Shown here piece after piece: positions 10,395-19,572 of a stretch of DNA of 64,000 nucleotides (its first letter is position 1; every line of letters starts with the position of its first letter). A model generated the notes under the pieces. That model was not told the DNA's origin. It saw only the letters and a list, made by a program, of their open reading frames with translations, and did no database searches. A program made the translations under genes and the position numbers. This stretch comes from Aphanomyces cochlioides (taxonomy: Eukaryota; Oomycota; Saprolegniomycetes; Saprolegniales; Verrucalvaceae), in NCBI GenBank assembly GCA_019828595.1, contig JAHQRK010000002.1:2356001-2420000 (forward strand), in the 5' to 3' direction.

Positions 10395-11587
10395 TTATCG
10401 CTCGAGTTTCGCCGCACTAAGCACCATTTTCAGCACAAGCCCCAGGATAAGCGGGGCTCCAATGGCTACAAGGGCATACTTACCACGGTAGACCATGGTT
10501 GGTTTCTTCTGGGGAGCCATCATGCGTCGTCGAAGTCTCTTCTTCTGCGTCGGGGACAACGGCGCCTTGACATCGTTGTTGCTTCCTACTTCAGGGGGCT
10601 CTTTCGGCTGCGTGGACGGATGCTCTTCATCACCTTCTTGGTTACTAATAACTCGGTGTTGCGCAATGGCCTGCTGGAGTGTCTGCCAATCTGCCAGGAC
10701 ATTCTTTCGCTTCGTTTGGTTGGACTCTTCGTCGCTCGAGTTGCTCGTGCTGCTACTTCCGCAGTCTTCGAGCGTTTTGTATGAATTTCCTCGATTGGAT
10801 CTTCGCGACGGAGGAGTGCTTGGTCTAGCTCGTTGGGCTTTGCGTGGAGATGCCACTGGCTCTGCTTGGGCCTTGGTTGAGTTGGCGACTTCCTGCTCAA
10901 TTCGACTGTCGTCGTCAAACGAATGGTTGCTTGACGTCTTGATTGTGAGAAGTTGCGACTTTTTCATCGGCTCCGTCGACTTTAAGCTCTGTGCAGCAAC
11001 GTTTCCTTTGGACTTTGTGCTTTGGTTAGGCTCCTTTGTCTCCTTGGGGCGCTTCAGTAGAGCATGAATGTGCTGAGCACTTGGCAAGAATTCCGTGCCG
11101 ACAAATGTGAACGTGATGCAATACGTCTTGACCCACGCCTCCGTTAGCTCCTTCTTGTGGAAAATCATCTACACAGACATCTCAATCTCGGGCGCCAAAG
11201 CTAGATTACCTTGCTGGCGACGTGGTCACGGAACATGTCGTTCGTGACGACAAATCCATTGTGCTTCATGGCATAGTCGATGATAAACAAGTCGTCGTGG
11301 GCTTGTGGCGGCGTCAAGACGACTTTTTCAGCCTGGACAAGTTGCTGCACCAGTGTCATTTCAGACTTTTGATCCAGTTCCATCTCTGCTGACGATAGAG
11401 CGCGCGTTGTTCGTGGTGTCGCCGCTTTCGTCTTGATCCAGTACCCTGGCGCGAACGCAATGCATCGGATGCCCAACTCTTCAAAATGGTTGAATGCGCT
11501 CAAGAGTCGTTGGATGCGAACCGCGCCGCGCACGATCGTCGCGATGTTGGCTGCATCCAAGACGACGACGGGGGCATGGTCCTTCAT
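10395..11587 (-). CDS. Zc3h12/NYN-type RNase domain protein with C-terminal membrane anchor
   Basis: Exon 1 (11587-11210) and exon 2 (11168-10395) are joined by a 41-nt intron, GTAATC...GTGTAG. The N-terminal 160 residues carry a PIN-like fold of the Zc3h12a/N4BP1 (NYN) ribonuclease group. VVVLDAANIA holds the first metal-binding Asp and GIRCIAFAPGYW the second strand. HDDLFIIDYAMKHNGFVVTND and FRDHV hold the remaining acidic residues, ending near FTFVGTEFLPS. A long, charged Ser/Lys/Glu-rich region of about 200 residues follows. The protein ends with one hydrophobic segment (YALVAIGAPLILGLVLKMVL) and a few polar residues, the layout of a tail-anchored protein. I infer an endoribonuclease fixed on the cytosolic face of a membrane such as ER or mitochondrial outer membrane. 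The fold assignment is good; the anchor is a prediction. Confidence 0.8.
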
Positions 11588-11916
11588 GAAATTTACCGCA
11601 ATGGAGAATCTAATTGCGGCTGCCAGAGGTGACGTTGGGCGTTGGTCTTATGCGGATCCTCCATGGCTAAAAATACACCACGGGTTGAACTACACTCGAG
11701 CTTCTTTGGGATAAGCCACGCTCATCGAAAAGATATTTCAGCTCCAAGTGTAGCTCGCGACGGCACTTCCTGACGTTGTCGTCACCTTTCGATAACTCCA
11801 GTCCCATCGGTAGTCACAAAGTCGTGCAGTGAAAGATTGATGGGATTGACTCGGTGGTCAGTCCAGCCCGACTTTGTGAAAGGATTGATGTCTTGGTTGC
11901 ATTTGTTCTTTTTGCC
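11588..11916. other. Intergenic stretch, divergent promoters
   Basis: About 330 bp between the start of the NYN RNase (-) and the carboxypeptidase (+). No gene or strong motif seen. Confidence 0.5.
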
Positions 11917-13360
11917 ATGGGCTCCGCAGCGTGGCTAGCTCTGTTGCTCGTCGTCCAGGTTGAATAGCGCATTCGTCGTCATCTCATTTGACTGAAAGAG
12001 CGCCACGTTGTTGGCCTTGACGTCGGCTATACAATCCACAGACCCAGAGTAAGATTCAGCACGCCGACGACCTTCCTCACCCCTGCGTTTCATGCAGCTC
12101 ACAGGATGTAAGTCAGCAAGAAGTGGTCGATATTGCAGCATGCCACAAGCGTAGCCAGGCCCGGATGAACCAAACTGCAGTCGTGGATGTCTTGCATCCG
12201 TTTTTCGATTGCTTTCGGAGCTACGAGCAAGTGGATTTGTTTCTCGAAGGCTTCGTGGCGAGCCATCCAACGCATATATCCAAAGTACACGTCACGACGA
12301 CGGTCGAAGGTGTGGTCAACTCGAACTTTGTCGATTGAAATCACCTTTATGAAGGTCGCAAAGTGTTTGGATACAAATTGTCGTCGGGGACCAAAGTCTC
12401 GCGTCGCGTTTTGTACATCCAAGGCGGCATTCACCCTCGAGAGTGGATTGCAATTTCGTCAACGGTCTATGCCATCGTGAAGCTCGTCGCTTCCATGCAA
12501 GACAAGGCAGCCGTCTTTGTCATCTCTTCTGTGACGCTTTGTGTAGGTCTTGGCACATTTTGATGTGGTCATTGTGCCTTTGGTAAATATTGACGGCTAT
12601 CGCTTTACTTGGGTCTCTCCAAAGAATCGTCTGTGGCGGAAAAATTCCCATGGAGTCGACTTGAATCGCAACTTTGGTCCCGTTGAGCTCTTTCAGCTGT
12701 CGGACGATGTCGGCAGTGAAACATATCCTGGTCCTAGTGCTATGAGCGAGCCTGAAACTCAAGGAGTACGTACATTTATGAAGCCACTTCGTAATTGACG
12801 GTGTGTCGTGGCGTAGATTGCCAACTACTTGACGACTTTGCCGAGTTTGAGCGGCACGTTGGACGTTCACACGAATGCTGGCATGGTTTTGCGCCCATTG
12901 TCCGTGAAAAAGGTTCGTTGGAGCTTGGAATTGGTCTGATGCGCTCTAAAAGGAACCCCTTGAAGGAGATCACGAAACCAAGATGGAGCGAGTCGGGGCT
13001 GCAGTCGCTGAAGCTATGAACGGTATTCTTGTCTACTCCCGCGTTGGTGCTCTATCGATTTTGGTCAGCTCTAGGCGGTAATGGCAAGTATGTGAGCTTA
13101 CCTGGCTACGAGCTGTACCAAGGCGCACTGTACGCAGGTTGCGTTAGAATTTCTTTGCAGTCCTTGACACGATTCCAGGGACTTTTAAGGACATGGTCTA
13201 TTTGTCGCTGCGCCAGACACCATCTTTGACGATTGAGCTCAAGGGAAGCGATGGATTTATTGCTCCGAGCAGCTCGATTCGACCCGCAGGCGATGAATTA
13301 GTCGAAGCTATCCATGCCTTTGCGACCCAAATGCTCGAGTACGGCACGATCCAATTGTAA
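11917..13360 (+). CDS. Secreted M14 zinc carboxypeptidase
   Basis: The zinc-binding HxxE is in GGIHPREW, with the third His in TLDVHTNAGMVLRP. Substrate residues are visible in NIDGYRF and GVDLNRNFG, and the C-terminus reads FKDMVYLSLRQTPSLTIEL...GFIAP, where the usual catalytic Glu is the E of TIEL. SETYPGPSAMSEPETQG is the standard loop before the third zinc ligand. At least seven introns of 40-55 nt join in phase. One (12507-12546) appears to use a GC donor, or alternatively a GT donor six bases later that adds two residues. The TAA ends at 13360. The 5' end is uncertain: ATG 11917 opens a signal-peptide-like exon (MGSAAWLALLLVV), and the propeptide exons between about 12000 and 12170 are not fully resolved. 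Expected role: extracellular or lysosomal trimming of C-terminal residues from peptides. Confidence 0.85.
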
Positions 13361-13387
13361 CAAGTTTGTGAAATCACATTTGACTCT

Positions 13388-14427
13388 TTACAATTTGCTA
13401 CCGATGCCCAAGACGACCATGAGGCGGTCCAAATCTGCAAGGCCTTTGGTCACGTGGAAGTTCTTGAGCACGCCTAAGGAGATGTGAATCCAAGACATGA
13501 CGAGAGCGTTATGTACCTTTCTCTTCGTAGTACGAAATGAGTGGCGCAGTCTCATCGTCGTAGACTTTCAAGCTAACGAGATGTTTTCAGTCAGGATAGC
13601 TGCAAGCTAAGACTTACCGATGACGAACGACATCGACAGCATCGTCAGGACGTTGAATGAGGTGCGTGCCGCCGCATTTATCGCACACGCCATCAACCTG
13701 TCAAGCTCGTCAGTGAACCAAATTAAGAGGTTGCATACCTTGGGAAGCAATGGAGGCATAACATATTCGCCTTGATTGATGTTGGCGACGTTGAAGCCAG
13801 TTCCGCATGACGAGCACATGCTACGCAAAATGAGAGCTTCACGTCAAGTCAGTGCCGAGAGGATCGTACCGACGGCCGCTAATTTTTTCGAGGAGCACCC
13901 ACTCTGGCAATTCAAAGTTGACGACAAGGTCGAGCGTGTCGATCTTGTCAAATTCAATCGCTTGGCTCACATTGCGTGGAAAGCCATCCTACGCACAGAC
14001 GGGCAAGTTACAAAGACGCCACACGGTCGAGAATACCAAAATGTAGCCTCGTTGCGCATCCTGCTCTTGCAATCGTGCACGCACCATGGTCAAAATGATC
14101 TCATCAGGCACGAGCTTGCCTGTGGAGCTGAACTCCTTGATCTGCTTGCCAAGAGCCGAGTCGCGCTTGATCTCGGCACGTACCAAATCCCCTGTACAGT
14201 CAACGTAAGTTCTCCTTGGATCAATACGCCGACGCCATACCAGTAGAGATCGTTGGGATATTGAGCTTGGGAGCAATGCGCGTGGCGTACGTTCCCTTGC
14301 CGACACCTGGAGGTCCGAGGAACATCATACGGGCATGTTCATGGATCGCTTTCTTCATTTTCGACTTGGCAGTCGTGCACGAAATGCAAGAGTGGTTCAT
14401 GCCCTCAGTTGGTCTATCGTAGTTCAA
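13388..14427 (-). CDS. Adenylate kinase with zinc-type LID
   Basis: This enzyme interconverts ATP plus AMP and two ADP. The P-loop is [13 protein letters not shown]; the AMP-binding part is [14 protein letters not shown], followed by [10 protein letters not shown]. The LID domain starts at [14 protein letters not shown] and includes [12 protein letters not shown], so four cysteines in two C-x2-C pairs can hold a structural zinc as in many bacterial and some eukaryotic kinases. [12 protein letters not shown] and the final GVLKNFHV segment complete the fold. Six introns of 43-52 nt, all GT...TAG or CAG, join in phase. The stop is at 13390-13388, only 28 bp from the stop of the convergent carboxypeptidase. 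The first 34 residues before the P-loop are an extension; ATG 14427 is the first start, but a downstream Met just before the P-loop is possible. A CAAAGTGCACTTT motif sits 45 bp upstream. Confidence 0.92.
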
Positions 14428-15355
14428 GTCGAAGTTTCATTTGTATACAAATTTCAAGATAAAAATTGATGCAAAGTGCACTTTTTCACCAAATTTCAAG
14501 TCAATTTGCTCATCACACATCGCCTTCATCATTGTCGTCGACATGACCACCAATTGAATCACAAACTCCGCCCCATACATCGACCAGCTAGTAGACGTTC
14601 TCAATAACAAACAGTGCAGGCGTCTATGGCGAAGGATTTCAATTCCCTTCTTCTTCCCGATGAAACACTGCAATATCAGGTTACCACCCTAGCATGACAC
14701 CATCGAGAAGACTTCAAATATTTTAAAATTAGAGGTAACTATCCGACTATATTTTCCTTTAAATTTAATGAAATGTTTAGGCTTATCGATGCTGTCCGTG
14801 ATTGTTCAATACAAAAAGCCGTAGATGATTCGTCGATTGTAGAAGACAAATCAATCTGGTCGGACGCTTTTTCAACATGGCAAGCTAGTCAGCTCAGAAT
14901 CCAGGCGACAAGTCCACATAAAAATGCCCTTCTTCTCTCCATCTGCGGCGCGAATTTCATGCGGCTTTTCATGTGCACTTTGCCGTCTGCAATGTAAAGT
15001 ATCAAATTACTGGAAAAGTTCAAATTGATACAAAATTTGATACAAAGTGAATGAAATTTCGACACTTTGACGCAAATTTTGCTCAAATTAGCACGAGGAA
15101 ACAACTCCACATGGGAACGATGTCGTGTCGAATTGGAGTCTCGAGCCCAGAGGGAATTTGCTGTTGCGTGCACGTGCTGCTGCAGTACTTGAAGAGAAGA
15201 TTCTATGATTTGATGGACAAGTGCCGAATTGTCATGGTTTTGAGTGGCTTCCAGAGACCAGGCATGGCTATTTTGAAAATTTTCTCGGAAAAGATTTCAT
15301 CCGCGACGGAACCAGAACATTACCCGTTTGGTGGCCGACGTGGGAGTTGAGCAAG
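14428..15355. other. Divergent intergenic region
   Basis: Promoter space between adenylate kinase (-) and the first DUF1295-type gene (+). It contains CAAAGTGCACTTT at 14472-14484 and GTGCACTTTGC at 14973-14983. Small frames (14773-14997) have no recognisable content; the AT-rich block is at 14690-14770. Confidence 0.5.
14472..14484. promoter_or_regulatory. CAAAGTGCACTTT upstream of adenylate kinase
   Basis: Thirteen bases of the 18-bp palindrome lie 45 bp upstream of the minus-strand ATG at 14427. Putative promoter element. Confidence 0.4.
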
Positions 15356-16236
15356 ATGGAAGCGCTGTATGTCAACTACATTGGCCCTTTGAAGCAGTAC
15401 TTGATGAACGATTGCCTCGGCGGACCACGCCCGACGCTCTTTCGATATTTAATCAATGTCCAAAAGGGATGCACGGGGCTCTATGTCCTCGCGCTCATGT
15501 TTTACTTTGACAATTGGTCTTGGGCCGCTCATATCTACCTCGCCAGTACGTTCGCCTCGTAATGCGTTTGACTTGATGAGCTGCTTCATGTAGACCATGG
15601 CATCTACGGCGTGATTTGGCTGCTCAAGGACATGACGGTGCCAGATCCAGTGTGGCAAACCAACATCACGATCATATCGACTTTGATTTCCGGCACTGGC
15701 TTGGGTCTGTATTGGGTTGCTGGCTACATTGTTGTAGCCCATCGAGTGGAAGTCTCGCCAACACTTGGCGCGTTGTGCATTGCCATGAATACTCTTGGCT
15801 CGACGTTGATGCTCGCCACGGACACGCAGAAGTTCTACACGCTCAAGTACAAGAAGGGATTGATCTCGTACGAGCAAGCACAGCAGCGCCTGTCATGACG
15901 TTGTCTTGTAGGGATGGTTGGCTGACATGGAGTCGCAACACCAACTACTTTGGCGAAATGATGATCTACTTGTCGTTTGCCACGCTGGCGAAGCATTGGA
16001 TTCCATTTGCTTGGCTCGGATTCATGTGGTCGATCGTCTTTATGACCAACATGGTCTACAAGGATGTCTCGTTGCGCAAGAAGGTTCGTCTTTTGCAAGT
16101 CTTTCTCAATCTCAAGCCATCTTGATAGGAAGGCGGTGCTGAGTACTTTGCGAAGGCTGGTTTCCTCGTGCCAAATCTTGTCGGCTGGGCCAAGACCTTC
16201 TTCTCTTCAGACCCAAAGCGTGCCAAAGTCGCATAA
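15356..16236 (+). CDS. DUF1295/steroid-reductase-like membrane protein, copy 1
   Basis: This is a membrane protein of about 245 residues in four exons. The first exon has GPLKQYLMNDCLGGPRP and YFDNWSWAAHIYLA. The second has several hydrophobic helices (GVIWLLKDMTVPDP, GLGLYWVAGYIVVAHRVEVSP). The third has WSRNTNYFGEMMIYLSF, and the last GFLVPNLVGWA. The RNxNYxGE segment resembles the cofactor-binding C-terminus of DUF1295/3-oxo-5-alpha-steroid 4-dehydrogenase and isoprenylcysteine methyltransferase-like proteins, so I infer a lipid-modifying enzyme in the ER; substrate unknown. Introns of 45-48 nt lie at the same codons as in the two following paralogues. The stop TAA ends at 16236. ATG 15356 is supported because both paralogues start at the equivalent place (MEKIYV, MESQYI). 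Confidence 0.75.
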
Positions 16237-17531
16237 CTCGTCAAACATTTGCATTTTATTCCCCGACAGTCTGCTTCTTCACTGCGAGATCTCTGAGGAC
16301 GTCCATGTTCGTTCAACATACCTGGCGTCTTACTCCAAGCAACGAAATGTATCTTTGACTCTTGGTCAAGTGAGGAAAGCCATCTACAATCTCACTTGGG
16401 AATGAGGCGTTACTATGTACTAGAAAGCTCGAGGGTGCTCCTTCACATCGACTTTACTACTTCGGGAATTCTTTGGGGGGAGGGAGAGCACGGCCACACC
16501 ACGCTCTACTGCTAACCAAGTTAACTTCAGCGTTCTAGCGTGGTAAGTTTAAGGGATTGTAGCGTTAGGCGTGGTAATTCCAATGCCGGCAATCGTGGGG
16601 TCGTTCCAGGCATGGCCGTGCGTCCGGTGTTGATCGACCAATGCAGAGTTTCGATGAGCTCATCCTCTTCCCAGCTTTGGACTGCTTCAACATGCGGCGT
16701 TTTGAAGTAGGATTTCCATCCCAGCGTCGCTATTCATGACGTGGTGTCTCTGCTGTACATGGATGGAAATTGCAAAACTGCATTTTGACGTTGGAATCAA
16801 ACACTTTGTTCATGCAAGCACGTCATGTGTTATGCATACCATATTTGACATGTTATAGCGGTGTATTTTTAAGGTGCACAAAATGGAATTTGTATGCACA
16901 GGAAAACTTTGAACGGAAATACCTCTAATATTCAATAAAAATCAAATGCTGAGTTTTCTTCAAATTCAATTGACCTGAGAGTGTACTGATGGACGCAATT
17001 TGGAAAATGATCATTATGCGCTTAATGGCCATGTCTTTGACAGGGCATGACCTGTCAAAGTTGGGTCTAATCTCTCAATTCTGTGACTACACAGCTTGTG
17101 ACTACAGAATTTGCCCTTGTCAGATCATTTCAGAATTTCTGTATTTTATGATTTGATTAACTGTTAGTATGTATGTATGAATATTCAAGACTATCAGTGC
17201 AATCAATGCTGAAGCACCTTAAGAATTAAATACCTTTCAAATAAATTTTTTGACAGATGCTCAAAAATACTATGTTTAGGAGGTTTTCGAATGGAAAACA
17301 CACCGCTATAACATGTCAAATATGGTACCAGATTGGATTTCGGGTGATAGGCCGTCTCATGGACTTGAATTCAATGCACATGGGACGGCATTGACCGCTG
17401 GAGGGGCTCACGTGATGTCCAGTGAAACTAGTGGCAGTCGTTGGTGTCTGCACGTTTGGAGTTTTCAGTGAGTGTCCTTACTGAGGAGTGCATTTGCATT
17501 TTTGCCAATTGGGAAAAAAGTGCGTTTCAGC
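16237..17531. other. Gene-free stretch carrying a MITE
   Basis: Separates copies 1 and 2 of the DUF1295-type genes. No coding content seen. The AT-rich part from 16839 to 17325 is a terminal-inverted-repeat element reported separately. Confidence 0.6.
16839..17325. mobile_element. 487-bp MITE with 26-bp terminal inverted repeats and TA target duplication
   Basis: The first 26 bases (16839-16864, beginning CCATATTTGACATG) are the exact reverse complement of the last 26 (17300-17325). A TA dinucleotide flanks both ends (16837-16838 and 17326-17327), the target duplication typical of Tc1/mariner elements. The interior is AT-rich and has no transposase frame, so this is a non-autonomous miniature element. 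It sits between copies 1 and 2 of the tandem gene family and may have inserted after the duplication. Confidence 0.85.
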
Positions 17532-18405
17532 ATGGAAAAGATCTACGTCAAGTACGTTGGCCCTCTGCAGCGATGGCTCATGTTTGACATGCTCGGCGGC
17601 CCTCGTCCTCTGCCGATGCGCTACCTGGTGAACTTTCAAAAGGGCTCCACAGCACTCTTCGTCCTCTCGCTCATGATCTACTTTGACAATTGGTCGTGGG
17701 GTGCCTACCTCTATCTCGCCAGTGCGTTCACCTACGCAGTCTGTCTTCATGACGTTTTGCTTGTAGATCATGGAACTTATGGCATCATTTGGCTGCTCAA
17801 GGACATGACTGTACCAGATCCAGCATGGGACGTCTACATCACGATTCCATCGACTTTGTCTTCAAGCATCGGGTTGGCTTTGTATTGGGCCGCAGGCTAC
17901 ATCGTCGTCGCGCATCGAGTCCAAGTCTCGCCGTCGCTTGGCGCACTCTGTATCACCTTGAATACACTTGGATCGACTTTAATGATTGCCACGGACACGC
18001 AAAAGTATTTCACGCTCAAGTACAAGAAGGGATTGATCACGTATGTGTGGTCACTGTGTTTTTGACAGTGATGATGCTCTTCTTCTTGTAGAGAAGGCTG
18101 GTTGAGATGGTGCCGCAACACCAACTACTTGGGTGAGATGATGATCTACTTGTCGTTTGCGTTTCTGGCGAACCACTGGATTCCGTACGCGTGGCTAGCC
18201 TTCGTCTGGTCTGTTGTTTTCATGAGCAACATGATCAACAAGGACATCTCACTGCGCAAGAAGGTTCGTCATTGTCCTCTCCATGGTCGTCTTAGTTGAT
18301 TGTGCACAGGATGGCGGTCCTGTTTACGTGGAGAGATCTGGCTTTCTCGTGCCAAATTTTGCCGGCTGGGCGGCCAACTTGATCTCGCCAGCTCCTCGAG
18401 ATTAG
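17532..18405 (+). CDS. DUF1295/steroid-reductase-like membrane protein, copy 2
   Basis: This is the second tandem paralogue, with four exons and introns at the same three positions as copy 1. It starts MEKIYVKYVGPLQRWLMFD, includes LGGPRPLPMRYLVNFQKGS, the hydrophobic core GLALYWAAGYIVVAHRVQVSP and the signature WCRNTNYLGEMMIYLSF, and ends GFLVPNFAGWAANL. The introns are 47-50 nt with TAG or CAG acceptors. The in-frame sequence upstream of ATG 17532 begins with GTG at 17472 and is not supported by the paralogues. Function as for copy 1: a probable ER lipid or sterol-modifying enzyme, inferred only from the C-terminal motif. It is closest to copy 1 in sequence. Confidence 0.75.
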
Positions 18406-18656
18406 CTAAAGATTAGTGCTTCACTCGTGTGTTGGGTCGTCAGTAGCTTCGTAAGCCAAATATCACCCTGCTGTGCTCTTTTTCGTGCATCCCGTCGGAT
18501 CCGAGTCCCAACGTCGAGATGAAATCGTCACAGCCATCTGAGTTCGTCTGTCTGGAACCGTGCATATCTACAGTAGAGATGCAAAGCCGACGGCTGATGT
18601 CACTCGGTCTCGACAAGAGGCAGCGAACTGTGTCTTCCATTGCAGAATCGTCCGCC

Positions 18657-19533
18657 ATGGAGAGTCAGTACATCGATTCGATCGGTCCCGCGCAGAAGCA
18701 AGTCCTCTTTGATCTCTGGGGCGGTCCGCGACTTGTCCAATGCCGCCACTTGATTAACTTTCAAAAGATTCTGACGGGACCGTTCCTCTTCCTTCTCATG
18801 GTCTACTTTGACAACTGGTCATGGACAGCTCACATCTACGTCGCCAGTACAGCACTCACTGCATCCATCGAGTTTCTCATGGTCGTCTTGTAGACCATGG
18901 CATCTACAGCTTGATTTGGGTGCTCAAGGATTTCACTGTCCCGGATGCAAGCTGGCAAGTCCACGTCACGATTGCCTCTGCGTTCGTCCAGACGACAGGC
19001 TTGGCGCTCTACTTGGTCTCTGGGTGGATCGTCATCTCGCAACATATCCAAGTCTCGCCGACACTGGCCATGATTTGCATCATGCTCAATACATTGGGCT
19101 GCACAATCATGGTCGCGACGGACACGCAGAAATACTTTGTCCTCAAGGCCAGGAAGGGGCTCATCTCGTACGTCCTCGGCTCCATCTCTAGCTTCCTCAT
19201 GGGCTTCTGTTGTCTAGGGACGGCTGGCTCACGTGGAGTCGCAATACCAACTACTTGGGTGAAATGCTCATGTACACGTCGTATGCGCTCCTGGCAAAGC
19301 ATTGGTTTCCATCCATCTACTTGCTTTGCATGTGGACGATTGTCTTCGTGTCCAACATGGTCAAGAAGGACATTTCTATCTGGGCCAAGGTAACTTGCCC
19401 CTGCTAGCTGCTTCATCTCCTTTTGAACTTGTAGGAAGGAGGCGCTGCGTACGTGCAGCGGTCGGGCTTTTTGTTCCCCAACTTGGTCGGCTGGGTGGAA
19501 AACTTGGTCACTCCAAGAAAGAAAGCCAACTAA
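18657..19533 (+). CDS. DUF1295/steroid-reductase-like membrane protein, copy 3
   Basis: This third tandem paralogue starts MESQYIDSIGPAQKQVLFD, includes WGGPRLVQCRHLINFQKIL, GLALYLVSGWIVISQHIQVSP and WSRNTNYLGEMLMYTSYALL, and ends GFLFPNLVGWVENLV with a Lys-rich tail (RKKAN). That tail resembles a KKxx-type ER-retrieval signal. Three introns lie at the same codons as in copies 1 and 2. It has diverged more than the other two, so it is probably the oldest branch. The stop at 19533 is 39 bp from the stop of the convergent carnitine acyltransferase. An in-frame upstream extension (from about 18519) exists but lacks support from the paralogues. Confidence 0.75.
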
Positions 19534-19572
19534 ATTCAAAAACACGTACTTGTATCTACACCCTCGTGTTGC

